Counted from the stretch's first letter, positions 1 to 8,835 are shown. The stretch is 64,000 nucleotides of DNA from JAWXUU01 sp044426045 (GCA_044426045.1 JAWXUX010000007.1:1-64000); one strand, 5' to 3'. Notes: generated from the letters alone by a model not told the origin. Numbers and translations are program-made.

Positions 1-113
1 ACTTTCTTCAGCTCATACCTCACGATATGCACCTTGTGCGTTACTATATGGTTGGCTACAAGTACCCCCACTTCGGACTTCCACCGATTAGCTATGCACC
101 ATACTCGGCACAC
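1..113 (-). ncRNA. Group II intron, 5' end only (partial, runs off left edge)
   Basis: Read on the minus strand from 113 downward, the sequence begins GTGTGCC, which fits the GUGYG start of group II introns. It continues with GGTGCATAGCTA, GGTGGAAGTCC and later CGTGAGGTATGAGCTGAAG, a run of short motifs I recognise from domain I of bacterial group II introns. The start lies just past the U-run of the rnf terminator hairpin, the usual insertion position of group IIC introns. The catalytic domain V and any maturase gene would lie beyond the left edge and cannot be checked. The family call is from memory of the domain I pattern, and the IIC subclass is inferred from position. Confidence 0.7.
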
Positions 114-114
114 C

Positions 115-140
115 AAAAAAGTGCCGAAAATATTCGGCAC
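115..140 (-). terminator. Rho-independent terminator of the rnf operon
   Basis: An 8-bp perfect stem, GTGCCGAA/TTCGGCAC with loop of four, lies 28 bases past the rnfB stop and is followed on the minus strand by six T (115-120). The group II intron begins at 113, immediately after the T-run. Confidence 0.85.
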
Positions 141-168
141 TTTTATGTTATTTACAATTATTCGATTT

Positions 169-981
169 TTATTCCCAGATTTTTTTGATAACTTTTCTAG
201 GACATTTTTCAAGACATTTCATGCAACCTGTGCATTTGTCATAGTTGATAACAGGAAGGTTATCCACCATAACGATAGCACCATTTTCGCACGCTCTTGC
301 ACAAAGACCACAAGCGATACAACCAGTTTTACAAACCGCTGTTATATCACGACCTTTGCCTTTATTTGAACATGCAACATAAAGTTGCGCCGTTTTTGGA
401 ACTCTTTGGATAAGACCTTTTGGACATTCTTTTGCACAAAGACCACATGCTTTGCATTTGTTTGGGTCGATTTGCGAATATCCGTCTTTATTCACATCGA
501 TTGCGTAATACGTGCAAACTTTTGTACAACTTGTTTTGCCCATACAGCCAAAATCACAAGCCTTGCTTCCGCCACTGAGAAGTTCGTTTGATTTGCAATC
601 GCCATATCCAAGATAGTCATATTTGTCTTGACAGTTGCTTCCGCCCATACATTTCACAACAAAGATTGATTCCACCACGCCGTCAAGTGAGACGCCCATG
701 ATTTCGCCAATTTTTTTCGCGTTGTCTTTTGTGAGCTGAGTGCAGTTTGTCGCTGGCGCACCTTCGTGAACAACCGCATTTGCAAAATCGTCACAGCCCG
801 CTTTTCCGCAAGCACCACAGTTCGCACCTGGAAGGCAACCCCTGATTTCTTCTACTTTCGCGTCTTTTTCAACAGATAGAACTCTTGAAAGAACCACGAT
901 CAACACCGCAAATAATAACCCAACGCCAAGCAAAGCGAGCATAGGAGTTAAAATTGCACTAAAACTTATTGCTAACATCAT
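169..981 (-). CDS. rnfB: RnfB, iron-sulfur subunit of the Rnf complex
   Basis: The 270-residue protein is the polyferredoxin subunit that receives electrons from reduced ferredoxin and feeds the membrane Rnf complex, which couples ferredoxin:NAD+ oxidoreduction to Na+ or H+ export. It has an N-terminal membrane anchor (about residues 5-28), then the Fe-S domain CLPGANCGACGKAGC near residue 49. The C-terminal half carries ferredoxin-like motifs CKACGLCAKECP, CIACGLCARAC and CTGCMKCLEKCP, plus the GCMGKTSCTKVC segment. The start follows TAGGAGGG at 7 bases; a second ATG directly follows the first. It is the last gene of rnfCDGEAB, 15 bases after rnfA, and is followed by a terminator. Confidence 0.97.
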   Translation of the reverse strand: MMLAISFSAILTPMLALLGVGLLFAVLIVVLSRVLSVEKDAKVEEIRGCLPGANCGACGKAGCDDFANAVVHEGAPATNCTQLTKDNAKKIGEIMGVSLDGVVESIFVVKCMGGSNCQDKYDYLGYGDCKSNELLSGGSKACDFGCMGKTSCTKVCTYYAIDVNKDGYSQIDPNKCKACGLCAKECPKGLIQRVPKTAQLYVACSNKGKGRDITAVCKTGCIACGLCARACENGAIVMVDNLPVINYDKCTGCMKCLEKCPRKVIKKIWE

Positions 982-996
982 TTTGATACCCTCCTA

Positions 997-1572
997 TTAA
1001 AATGCCATGCCAGAAAACGCAGCGAATGCCATACTCATAAGAGCTGAGGCGATAAGCGCGATTGGAAAGCCTTGGAACGGTTTTGGAATGTCGGTTTTTC
1101 TCATTCTTTCACGCAAACTTGCGAGAAGCACGATTGCGATAAGGAAGCCAACACCTGAAGCAAAACCATTCAAAACGCTTTCAAGCAAGTTATATCCTTC
1201 ATCCACATTCGACATTGCAATACCAAGAACGGCACAGTTTGTCGTGATGAGGGGAAGGAACACTCCAAGCGCTTTATATAGTGAAGGTGAGAATTTTTTG
1301 ATAAACATTTCAACGATTTGCACAAGTGATGCGATAACCAAGATAAATGCGATTGTTTCAAGATATTCAAGCCCGAACGCAACAAGCAAATATTTGTTAA
1401 CGATATATGCGATCGCTGAAGCGATTGTCATAACGAAGATAACTGCAAAGCCCATGCCAAGCGAGCTATCGAATTTCTTAGATACGCCAATGAAAGGACA
1501 AATACCCAAGAATTGAGATAAGATTACGTTACTTGCAAAGATTGCAGTGAAAATTAACATCATGTTTTCCAT
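997..1572 (-). CDS. rnfA: RnfA, membrane subunit of the Rnf complex
   Basis: The 191-residue, six-helix membrane protein is homologous to NqrE and forms an inverted-topology pair with RnfE. The conserved cysteines that bind the intramembrane Fe-S centre in this family are visible in LGICPFIG (near residue 25) and TTNCAVLG (near residue 112). It lies 3 bases after rnfE and 15 before rnfB, all on the same strand. Length is normal for the family, with no sign of damage. Confidence 0.97.
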   Translation of the reverse strand: MENMMLIFTAIFASNVILSQFLGICPFIGVSKKFDSSLGMGFAVIFVMTIASAIAYIVNKYLLVAFGLEYLETIAFILVIASLVQIVEMFIKKFSPSLYKALGVFLPLITTNCAVLGIAMSNVDEGYNLLESVLNGFASGVGFLIAIVLLASLRERMRKTDIPKPFQGFPIALIASALMSMAFAAFSGMAF

Positions 1573-1575
1573 ATC

Positions 1576-2181
1576 TTACCCCCTCGCTTCCACTTTGGCA
1601 TAAACATAGTTGAATAATGCCATAAGAAGTCCCAACATCAAGAAGCCACCTGCTGGTTGAACCAAAATTGCAAGCGCTGGGAACCAATCGCCCAAAACTT
1701 GAACGCCGAATAATTGTCCCGCACCAAGAAGCTCACGACAGAATGAAAGGATTGTTAGTGAGATTGTGAAACCAAGACCCATTGAAATACCATCCACCGC
1801 TGATGCGAGAACGCCATTTTGACTTGCAAAGGCTTCTGCCCTTCCCAAGATGATGCAGTTAACAACTATCAACGGGATGAACATGCCAAGGCTTGAATAA
1901 AGGTCTGGAATGTATTTTCTTAAAACCATTTCAATGATTGTTACGAATGTTGCCACAATCAAAATGTAGCAAGGGATTCTGACTTGGTCTGGAATAACGT
2001 CTCTCAATATTGAAATCAAAACGTTTGAGCAAAGGAGAACCGCTAGTGTTGAAAGTCCCATGCCAAGACCGTTTGTCACAGAAATTGTGACTGCAAGTGT
2101 TGGACACATGCCGAGCACAAGTCTGAAAGTTGGATTGTTTTTGACAATACCATTTATTGCTATATCTTTATAATTTGCCAT
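1576..2181 (-). CDS. rnfE: RnfE, membrane subunit of the Rnf complex
   Basis: The 201-residue membrane protein is homologous to NqrD. It is told apart from RnfA by its N-terminal segment NGIVKNNPTFRLVLGMCP and the central FIPLIVVNCIILGRAEAFA. The two cysteines in LGMCP and VVNC match the RnfA pair and are expected to complete the intramembrane iron site. The gene starts one base after the rnfG stop, so translation is probably coupled. Function: part of the channel core of the ferredoxin:NAD+ oxidoreductase. Confidence 0.97.
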   Translation of the reverse strand: MANYKDIAINGIVKNNPTFRLVLGMCPTLAVTISVTNGLGMGLSTLAVLLCSNVLISILRDVIPDQVRIPCYILIVATFVTIIEMVLRKYIPDLYSSLGMFIPLIVVNCIILGRAEAFASQNGVLASAVDGISMGLGFTISLTILSFCRELLGAGQLFGVQVLGDWFPALAILVQPAGGFLMLGLLMALFNYVYAKVEARG

Positions 2182-2182
2182 C

Positions 2183-2716
2183 TTAATTCACCCCCGCTTC
2201 GCGATACGCGTCCATACATTTATTGACTGCGTCCATAATAGCTGAGCTTGATCTTGTCGCGCCTGTGATACCGTCAACTTGAACAGTGCCAGAAGAGCCG
2301 TCAAAAGAGAACCCGCTGATATCGAATATATCCGCATTCATGAAGTTTGAGATATAAGAGTCACCAAATGGTGTTTTGATTGTTTCTTGGTTTGTTCCCG
2401 CTTGGATTTCAACGATAACGCCATCCACGATTTTAACATACATTGGAACATCGCCAGAATAACCGCCCTCACCGCTTGCTGTTGCGACATAGAATGTGTC
2501 ACTGCCATAAGTTGCAAGATAGATTGTTGCATCTTCTGTTTCATAAACGTTTTCAAAGCTATCTGCTGTCCAAAAACCGTTCAATTCACGAGAAACCAAT
2601 TCTTCATCTGAAACATAAGTGATTTCGTTCACAAATCCAAGAAGTGCGCCCGAAACTGCCGCAATGATTGTTAAAACGGCAATACATTTGATAATATTTT
2701 TCGTTACATTATTCAT
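2183..2716 (-). CDS. rnfG: RnfG, FMN-binding subunit of the Rnf complex
   Basis: The 177-residue protein has one N-terminal membrane helix (about residues 9-29) and an extracytoplasmic FMN-binding domain. The flavinylation motif appears as DGITGATRSSSA at residues 149-160, where FMN is attached by a phosphoester bond to the hydroxyl residue at the end of the motif (Ser156/157). The flavin transferase ApbE is not in this window. It shares its first base with the rnfD stop (a TAATG-type junction). The start is well placed and the protein has normal length. Confidence 0.95.
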   Translation of the reverse strand: MNNVTKNIIKCIAVLTIIAAVSGALLGFVNEITYVSDEELVSRELNGFWTADSFENVYETEDATIYLATYGSDTFYVATASGEGGYSGDVPMYVKIVDGVIVEIQAGTNQETIKTPFGDSYISNFMNADIFDISGFSFDGSSGTVQVDGITGATRSSSAIMDAVNKCMDAYREAGVN

Positions 2717-3747
2717 TATGCCACCATCCTTACAATTGCTATCACAAACATAACAACACAGAAAATTTTGATAACTGCAAAGATTGCAATTTCAGCTTTG
2801 TCTACGCCCCCGCCAAAACGTTTTGGTGTTATGAATTTATCAATCATTGGAACAAACAAGTTTGCAAACAAGATTGCAAGGCTCATGCCTTCTGGGTATG
2901 CCCCGAAGTTTCTCACAAGCACTGTCACAAGGGCGATAATAAATGCATATATCATTTGACCTTTTCTTGTGTTTGGTGATGTTGAATAATCTGTTGCCAT
3001 GAAAAATGCACCAAGCATGAGTCCGCCTGCACAAATCGCGTAAAGTCCGTCAGTAAACGAACCGCCAAGTGCGATTGTGAATGCAAAAACAACGCCGATG
3101 ATAACTGCTGGAATTGTCACATCAATAACTTTTCTTGCAACCAGATAGATTCCACCAATCAAAAGTGCGAGAGCTGAAGTTTCACCGATTGAACCCGCCA
3201 CATTGCCAAGGAACACTTGGTTTAGTGACACCACATCAGCAAGTGGTGTTGCAGTTGCAATTGCATCTGCACTTGGGAAATAGAAAAGTGCTGAAAGGCT
3301 GTTGATTGACACTGGAGCATAATATGTTGTCATTGCACCTGAAAGTGAAATAAGAAGGAACACACGCGCTGCAGCTGCTGGGTTTGCAAAGTTTCTGCCA
3401 AGCCCACCAAACAGCATTTTAACAACCATGATTGCAAATACGCCACCGATGATTGGAACATAAAATGCAACATATGGAGGCAAGTTGAGCGCGAGTATCA
3501 CACCCGTCACGCAAGCCGAAAGGTCACAAACAGTAGCTTTTTTATTGATTATTTTGCAATATGCAAGCTCGGAAGCCACGCAAGTTGCAACTGAAAGCAT
3601 GATAATGAAAAGTGAATACATTCCAAAAAGGAAAATACTCATTATGCAAGCTGGAACAAGCGCTATCAAAACATCGCGCATGATTGTTTGCGATTTGTTA
3701 TTTGATGCGACATAAGGAGATACTGTAACTAATTTTTTTGCTGACAT
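2716..3747 (-). CDS. rnfD: RnfD, FMN-carrying membrane subunit of the Rnf complex
   Basis: The 343-residue multi-spanning membrane protein is homologous to NqrB. The family's covalent FMN site is visible in ATATPLADVV, with Thr167 before the proline as the likely attachment residue. The conserved GGLGRNFANPAAAARVF segment (about residues 114-130) and ATDYSTSPNTRKGQ loop are present. Its start follows GGGGGAT, which overlaps the end of rnfC, only 3 bases upstream. It passes electrons within the membrane part of Rnf. Confidence 0.97.
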   Translation of the reverse strand: MSAKKLVTVSPYVASNNKSQTIMRDVLIALVPACIMSIFLFGMYSLFIIMLSVATCVASELAYCKIINKKATVCDLSACVTGVILALNLPPYVAFYVPIIGGVFAIMVVKMLFGGLGRNFANPAAAARVFLLISLSGAMTTYYAPVSINSLSALFYFPSADAIATATPLADVVSLNQVFLGNVAGSIGETSALALLIGGIYLVARKVIDVTIPAVIIGVVFAFTIALGGSFTDGLYAICAGGLMLGAFFMATDYSTSPNTRKGQMIYAFIIALVTVLVRNFGAYPEGMSLAILFANLFVPMIDKFITPKRFGGGVDKAEIAIFAVIKIFCVVMFVIAIVRMVA

Positions 3748-3750
3748 TTC

Positions 3751-5079
3751 TTATATCCCCCTTGTTCTTATCATTTTTTTCGCAAGTCTTATTGATTGGA
3801 CAAGCGGTCTTTTTGCAGGGCATGTGAAAGAACAACATCCGCATTCCATACAGTCCATTGCACCGTATTTTTTGGCAGTTGCATAATCGCCAGAAAGTGC
3901 GTTGCCGTCGATATACATTGGCATCAAGTGCATCGGACATGCTTTTGCACATTTGCCACAGTTGATACATGTTGTCGCGCTTTCAAGCGAAACTTCCTCT
4001 TCTTTAAGGAAAAGTATGCTTGAAGTTGCTTTTGTGATTGCACGGTCAAGCGAGAATTGGCTTGCACCCATCATTGGACCGCCCGAAATCACTTCGCGAA
4101 CGTCATCTTCACTTGCACCAAGTGCCTCAGCAACGTCACAAAAAAGCGTGCCGATTGGCATCACATAGTTACCTTTCTTTTCAACGCCGAGACCCGAGAT
4201 TGTAACAATTCTGTCAGACACCGGAGTGTTTTCACAAACTGCCCTGTGAACGGCATATGACGTGTGAATATTGCAAACTGCAACGCCCACGTCACTTGGA
4301 AGTTTTCCAGGTGGAACTTGACGTTTGAGAGTTGAATGGATAAGCATTTTTTCAGCACCTTGGGGATATTTGGTGTGAAGTGCCAAAACCACAACTTTCG
4401 ATTCGATATCTTTCAAATATTTTGAAGTGCCGTCAACTTTCAAAAGTGACTTCACCGCATCTTCTTTGTTATCTTCAATGCCAATAACCACTCTTGAAAC
4501 TCCAAGAATTTCAGCGATTATTTTCACGCCACTGATAACTTTACTTGCTTTTTCAAGCATTAATCTGTTATCGCATGTGATATATGGCTCACATTCCGCA
4601 CCGTTCACAACAAGCGTGTCCACATTTCTGTCCGGCGGAACATTCAACTTGAAATGCGTTGGGAATGCCGCACCACCCATACCGATGATACCCGCATCTG
4701 CAAGCCTTTCACGCAAAGCCTCTTTTGTTCTTTCGCCAAGCGGTGGCAATTTTTCAGTCACGTCAAGGAAATTGTTTTCAATTTCGATGTGGTCAACTTT
4801 GAAACCTTGCAATGTTGGCTTTTTCACGATTCCGAGAATTGTTCCCGAAACGCTTGAGTGAATATCAACGCCAAACTTACCAATTCTTTTGCCGATAAGT
4901 TGACCTTTTTTCACTTCATCGCCTTTTGCAACCAAAACTTCAGTTTGTTCGCCTGCAAATTGCGACACAGGGATATAAACCTTTTTTGGATAGCCAAAAT
5001 CAGAAAACTTTGAGATTTTGATATCTTCTGTCAAGGATTTGTTTCCCTTTGGGTGTACTCCACTTCTAAATGTACCCAC
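3751..5079 (-). CDS. rnfC: RnfC, NADH-binding subunit of the Rnf complex
   Basis: The 442-residue cytoplasmic-side subunit carries the NADH/FMN site and two [4Fe-4S] clusters. Domains in order are an N-terminal barrel-sandwich region (KGDEVKKGQLIGKRIGK), the nucleotide/FMN region with GMGGAAFPTHFKL near residue 134, an SLBB-like region, and the ferredoxin part with CINCGKCAKACP and CMECGCCSFTCP. It is the first gene of the rnf operon. The start is GTG at 5079, six bases after GGAGGG. The 58-base gap upstream is AT-rich and probably holds the promoter, but no clear -35/-10 pair was found. Confidence 0.97.
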   Translation of the reverse strand: MGTFRSGVHPKGNKSLTEDIKISKFSDFGYPKKVYIPVSQFAGEQTEVLVAKGDEVKKGQLIGKRIGKFGVDIHSSVSGTILGIVKKPTLQGFKVDHIEIENNFLDVTEKLPPLGERTKEALRERLADAGIIGMGGAAFPTHFKLNVPPDRNVDTLVVNGAECEPYITCDNRLMLEKASKVISGVKIIAEILGVSRVVIGIEDNKEDAVKSLLKVDGTSKYLKDIESKVVVLALHTKYPQGAEKMLIHSTLKRQVPPGKLPSDVGVAVCNIHTSYAVHRAVCENTPVSDRIVTISGLGVEKKGNYVMPIGTLFCDVAEALGASEDDVREVISGGPMMGASQFSLDRAITKATSSILFLKEEEVSLESATTCINCGKCAKACPMHLMPMYIDGNALSGDYATAKKYGAMDCMECGCCSFTCPAKRPLVQSIRLAKKMIRTRGI

Positions 5080-5137
5080 TGTACCCTCCTTATAATATGA
5101 AATCCATATTTATTTGCGTAATTTATAAAATTTATTT

Positions 5138-6268
5138 TTATTCGCTTATATCGCGAATGAAAATTCTTCTGTTTCTGTGGTTTTCGCATTTCGAACCTTT
5201 CCACAGGTTTTGGACGTTTGCGTTATATTCAAGCTCCGCATTCGATTCAACATATGGAATTTTGCACGCAAGCACGTTACGACAAATTTTTTCCATAACA
5301 ACAGCGTTCACCGCTGAATTTTGCATATCAGGACGAACCGCAATAAGTGCAAGTTCGACAACTTCTGGTTTTTTCATTTCGTGAACCATCGACAAAAGTG
5401 CGAGCGGATGAATTCTGCCACCGTATTTTTGCAGTGATTTTGCAAGAGTTGGCATCGCAACGCCAAATGCAACAAGTTCGTTATTTTCATCGCGAAGTAT
5501 GCTCACAAAGCGTTTGTCAAGGGCAACTTTGAAACTTGCCATAATACTTTTTCTAGCCTTTTCATCAGTTGGCATGTATCCGTGCAAATGCCCATAGCAC
5601 TCGTCGAGAAGGGCAAAGAACTTGTCCCCATAATTTTTCAAAACATTTGAAACACTCATTTCCTCCGTCACGTCAAAAACTGGCGTTCTTCTTTGCACAA
5701 GGGCGGATACCCTTGAATATTTAGCGAGCATTTCACTGTTTGGGTATATTTTAAATTCGTAGTAGTCAACTTCTTTTTCAAAACCTAGTTTAGTCATTAA
5801 AGTTGGATAATAATCATAGTTATACAAATTCACAAATGTCACGCGGTGTTCAAATCCAGAAATGACCATCCCCTCGCGTTCTTGATCGTTATAGCCAAGC
5901 GGACCGTGCATTTTTTCCATGCCGTGCTCACGCCCAAATGTCGCAACCGCGTCAAATAAAAGCTTTGCAACTTCCAAATCGTCGATTGTGTCAAATCTTG
6001 TGAATCTGATTTTGTTTGCGCCTGTTTTTTCGTTATCCCTTTTGCAAATTATTCCACCAATTCTGCCAACAATCTTGCCACCCTTACAGCACAAGAAATA
6101 TTTTGAAACAGTGCCCTCGGAAAACGGGTTCTTTTCGTCTGAAAAAATTCGCATTTCATCGCTGAAAAACGCAGGAATATATTGAAGGCACCCCTTATAC
6201 AACTTGTTTGGAAATTCCACAAAGTCGTATTTTTGCTTTATTGACTTCACTTCCAATATTTTATACAT
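5138..6268 (-). CDS. GNAT-like protein of unknown substrate (YghO-like)
   Basis: The 376-residue protein resembles the long GNAT-fold proteins annotated near E. coli YghO. An acyltransferase-like core is suggested by KGGKIVGRIGGIICKRDN near residue 85 and by the GPLGYNDQEREGMVISGF motif near residue 143, followed by a second GNAT-like half with LVAFGVAMPTLAKSL and LALIAVRPDMQNSAVNAVVMEKI. No signal peptide or membrane segment is seen, so it is probably cytosolic. The start follows GGAGGG. It is encoded just upstream of rnfC on the same strand but ends 58 bases before it; no functional link is evident. The substrate is unknown. Confidence 0.6.
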   Translation of the reverse strand: MYKILEVKSIKQKYDFVEFPNKLYKGCLQYIPAFFSDEMRIFSDEKNPFSEGTVSKYFLCCKGGKIVGRIGGIICKRDNEKTGANKIRFTRFDTIDDLEVAKLLFDAVATFGREHGMEKMHGPLGYNDQEREGMVISGFEHRVTFVNLYNYDYYPTLMTKLGFEKEVDYYEFKIYPNSEMLAKYSRVSALVQRRTPVFDVTEEMSVSNVLKNYGDKFFALLDECYGHLHGYMPTDEKARKSIMASFKVALDKRFVSILRDENNELVAFGVAMPTLAKSLQKYGGRIHPLALLSMVHEMKKPEVVELALIAVRPDMQNSAVNAVVMEKICRNVLACKIPYVESNAELEYNANVQNLWKGSKCENHRNRRIFIRDISE

Positions 6269-6417
6269 TTAAGCCCTCCACAATGCAATGTACATAAAAA
6301 TGCACACTATCACATTAACCATATAATTATATACCATAAAATAAAATTTTGCAATACTTATTTGAAAAAAATTCTCCTTTTGTTTGTCTATTTTTTGACA
6401 CACTACTGAAGAAACAT

Positions 6418-6711
6418 CTAAAGTGCCACTATCATTCCGTGATATATAAAATTCACGCCGTTTTTTTCATAAAATTGGGTTTTGTCAATGGCAAATTTTT
6501 CACAAATGCTTTCTATTGTGTCCCCCGCGCTGACTTTATAAAATTCCCCCTCGGGTTTTGGGATAGCGATTGTTGTGCCATCTTTAAAAGTTATGTCGGA
6601 ATTTTTGAAAGCTAGGATTTGTGGGGCGATGCCAAACTTTCTTGCAACGGATTGCAGGCTTTCGTTTTTTGACAGCTTATAAAGCCTTGTCATCTCCTTT
6701 TTCGTTGCCAT
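6418..6711 (-). CDS. Small protein with two LysM domains
   Basis: The 97-residue protein consists almost wholly of two LysM repeats: residues 7-49 (LYKLSKNESLQSVARKFGI to GTTIAIP) and 52-97 (FYKVSAGDTIESICEKFAI onward). LysM modules bind peptidoglycan or chitin-like GlcNAc polymers. No signal peptide is visible, as in several small LysM proteins of spore formers, so its location is unclear. The start at 6711 is chosen because AAGGAG lies 8 bases upstream; the ATG two codons earlier is too close to it. It is divergent from the flippase gene, with a 58-base shared promoter region. Confidence 0.8.
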   Translation of the reverse strand: MATKKEMTRLYKLSKNESLQSVARKFGIAPQILAFKNSDITFKDGTTIAIPKPEGEFYKVSAGDTIESICEKFAIDKTQFYEKNGVNFIYHGMIVAL

Positions 6712-6769
6712 TATCATATCTCCTTTTTTGTTTGAATATATAATATTGAATGAATTATTGGAGGAATAT

Positions 6770-8230
6770 ATGAATAGATTTTTAAAAGCGTTTATGTCGG
6801 TCACTATTATTTCCGTTGCGACGCGTTGCCTTTGTTTCTTTTTCAAGATTTACCTTTCGAGAACGCTGACGCTCGAAATGCTTGGAAGCTACCAAATTGC
6901 CATGAATATTTTCATGGTTTTTATTGCGGTTGTTTCGTCGGGACTGCCAATCACGCTTTCTCGCGAGGTGGCATTTGAGGTTTCACGGGGGGATTTGACG
7001 CTTGCAAATAAAAAAGCAACCGCGGGGCTTTCGCTTGCGGGCGTTTTATCCATTTTGTCCTTTTTGGGGCTTTTTGTTTTGAGCTTTTTTCTTTCTGACG
7101 GCAGTGGAGAGTTTTTGGAGGTCGCAAGTTTTTCGCTGATTTTCTTTGGGGTTTACGCCGTTTCTCGCGGATATCTTTGGGGCAAGCGTGAGTTTTTCGC
7201 GTTCAGCTTTTTAGAATTTTTGGAAGAGGTTCTGACTTTTCTTTTTGCATTTATATTCATCAGCGTGGCGTTTTTTGATTCCGCACTTCAAAATGTCGCG
7301 CTCGCGTTTGTGGTTTCAAGTGTGGTTTGTGGGGTGCTTGGGATTTTCACGTATTTCAAGAAAGGTGGCACTATCATTTTTGCGAAATCGCAAGTTGCAA
7401 AGATAGCAAAAAGTTCATCTTTTATCACTGTCATGCGGATTGCGGGCACGGCTTTTGCATCGCTTTACACCATTTGTTTGCCTAAATTCATGATGGCAAG
7501 CGGTTTTTCCAACAGTGAAAGTTTGGCGCTTGTGGGGCTTTTTTACGGCATGGTGACGCCACTTTTGTTCATTCCGTCCTCACTTGTTTCGGGGCTTTCG
7601 CTTGTGCTTGTGCCTGAAGTTGCAAGCTTTGCAAGCGAGAATTCACAAGTTCGCAAAACCGTTGGGCTAGCCATGCAACTCGCCATTTTGTTTGCGGTTG
7701 TGTTCATTCCTTTTTATCAAATTTTCGGGGTTGAAATCACGAGTTTTCTTTTTGAAAACAGCGAGAGTGGTGAGTTTTTGAAAATCGCGTGTTTTGCAGT
7801 GTTGCCAATATCGCTGAATTTGCTTTTGTCGAGTTTTATGAACAGTTTGTCACTTGAAAAATATAATTTTGCCCACTTTTTTGTTTCGGGCATTTTGTGT
7901 TTTAGTTTGCTTTATCCAGCGACGGTTGTTTTTGGAAAATACGGCATTATTTTCGTGTTTATTTTGCAACCGACAATACCTTGCATTTTGAATTTGAGGG
8001 TGCTTGCGAAAAGAACAGAGATGAAAAAACGTCACGTTGCACGCTTCCTTTCGCCGACACTTTTGCTTTTGCCTTGCTTTTTGATTTCAGTGCTTTTTGA
8101 CGGGATAACAGCGGGGCTTCCCGCGTTTTTCACGCTTGCAATTTCGGGAATTGGCATCTTTATTTTCACTTCCGCACTGTTTTACGCGTTCTTTTATCCC
8201 GAAGGCAAAAAAGGCGTGAATTTTTCTTGA
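6770..8230 (+). CDS. SpoVB/MurJ-type polysaccharide flippase
   Basis: The 486-residue multi-spanning membrane protein belongs to the MOP flippase superfamily. The N-terminus FLKAFMSVTIISVATRCLCF, the pair of motifs GSYQIAMNIF and SSGLPITLSREV, and YAVSRGYLWGKREF match the stage V sporulation protein B/oligosaccharide flippase pattern, and about 14 hydrophobic segments can be counted. Family role: moving lipid-linked cell wall or polysaccharide precursors across the membrane; SpoVB is needed for spore cortex synthesis. The start follows GGAGG by six bases. No polysaccharide genes lie next to it, so a sporulation or peptidoglycan role is more likely than capsule export. Confidence 0.75.
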   Translation: MNRFLKAFMSVTIISVATRCLCFFFKIYLSRTLTLEMLGSYQIAMNIFMVFIAVVSSGLPITLSREVAFEVSRGDLTLANKKATAGLSLAGVLSILSFLGLFVLSFFLSDGSGEFLEVASFSLIFFGVYAVSRGYLWGKREFFAFSFLEFLEEVLTFLFAFIFISVAFFDSALQNVALAFVVSSVVCGVLGIFTYFKKGGTIIFAKSQVAKIAKSSSFITVMRIAGTAFASLYTICLPKFMMASGFSNSESLALVGLFYGMVTPLLFIPSSLVSGLSLVLVPEVASFASENSQVRKTVGLAMQLAILFAVVFIPFYQIFGVEITSFLFENSESGEFLKIACFAVLPISLNLLLSSFMNSLSLEKYNFAHFFVSGILCFSLLYPATVVFGKYGIIFVFILQPTIPCILNLRVLAKRTEMKKRHVARFLSPTLLLLPCFLISVLFDGITAGLPAFFTLAISGIGIFIFTSALFYAFFYPEGKKGVNFS

Positions 8231-8252
8231 TTTTTGTGCGGAAATGATGTAG

Positions 8253-8280
8253 TATAATAGCTGTTACAACATTTGGAGGA
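8253..8280 (+). promoter_or_regulatory. -10 box and ribosome binding site for the FolT-like gene
   Basis: A perfect TATAAT lies at 8253-8258 in the short gap behind the flippase gene, and GGAGGA follows at 8275-8280. The -35 is weak: TTGATT at 8227-8232 would give a 20-base spacer. The RBS fixes the start of the next gene near 8288. Confidence 0.5.
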
Positions 8281-8287
8281 CAGCTTT

Positions 8288-8800
8288 ATTTTAAAAATCA
8301 ATTCAAAAACAAAATCAATTTCATACACGGCAATTTTCACAGCACTCACATTTGTGCTTAATTATGTTTATATCCCATTTGGGGGCATGTTTGGGGTTTC
8401 ATTTGTGATATTTTCTTGCTTTCTTGCGGGAATTTTGCTTGGGCCATACCGCGGTTTTATCGTTGGTGGGCTTGCGGATTTTCTTGGGTGCGTCGCACTT
8501 GGTTATCCGCCAAACGTGTTTATCCTTCTTGGCAGTGCACTTTGGGGATTTTTTGCCGGAATGGCGTTCAGACATTTGAAAATTCCAAGGATTGCTCAAA
8601 TGGCTGTCGCGGGAACTGTCGCTTTCGTGATTTGCAGTATGCTTCTCAACACCTACGGCATGTATACCTACACAAGCGGTGGAAACACATATTTTGCCTA
8701 CATGCTAGCAAGACTACCAGTACAATTCACCAACTTTGCAGTGAACCTCATTTTCACAGTGTTGTTTGTGGATATCTTGGAAAGAAGAGGAATAGTATAA
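8288..8800 (+). CDS. ECF transporter S component, FolT-like, apparent ATT start
   Basis: The 170-residue, six-helix membrane protein is the substrate-binding S component of an energy-coupling-factor vitamin transporter. The GILLGPYRGFIVGGLADFLG segment and LARLPVQF near the C-terminus resemble folate S components (FolT). It would need a shared EcfA/A'/T module encoded elsewhere. The reading frame has no ATG or GTG near its start. GGAGGA at 8275-8280 points, with a 7-base spacer, to ATT at 8288, giving a typical S-component N-terminus (LKINSKTKSISYTAIF). TTG at 8273 overlaps the RBS and cannot be the start. A sequencing change of ATG to ATT is the alternative. A folate role fits the neighbouring folate-dependent purine operon. 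Confidence 0.7.
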   Translation: MLKINSKTKSISYTAIFTALTFVLNYVYIPFGGMFGVSFVIFSCFLAGILLGPYRGFIVGGLADFLGCVALGYPPNVFILLGSALWGFFAGMAFRHLKIPRIAQMAVAGTVAFVICSMLLNTYGMYTYTSGGNTYFAYMLARLPVQFTNFAVNLIFTVLFVDILERRGIV

Positions 8801-8833
8801 AAAAGAGCCTTTCGGATGAAAGGCTCTTTTTTT
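8801..8833 (+). terminator. Terminator of the FolT-like gene
   Basis: A 10-bp perfect stem, AGAGCCTTTC/GAAAGGCTCT with loop GGAT, starts just after the stop codon and is followed by T residues to 8833. It is also preceded by A residues and could work in both directions. Confidence 0.9.
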
Positions 8834-8835
8834 AT

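Noticed and set aside
1007..1516. Long plus-strand frames opposite rnfA, purD, purK and others
   Set aside because: They lie wholly antisense to confidently identified genes, lack RBSs and have no recognisable domains. They are shadows.
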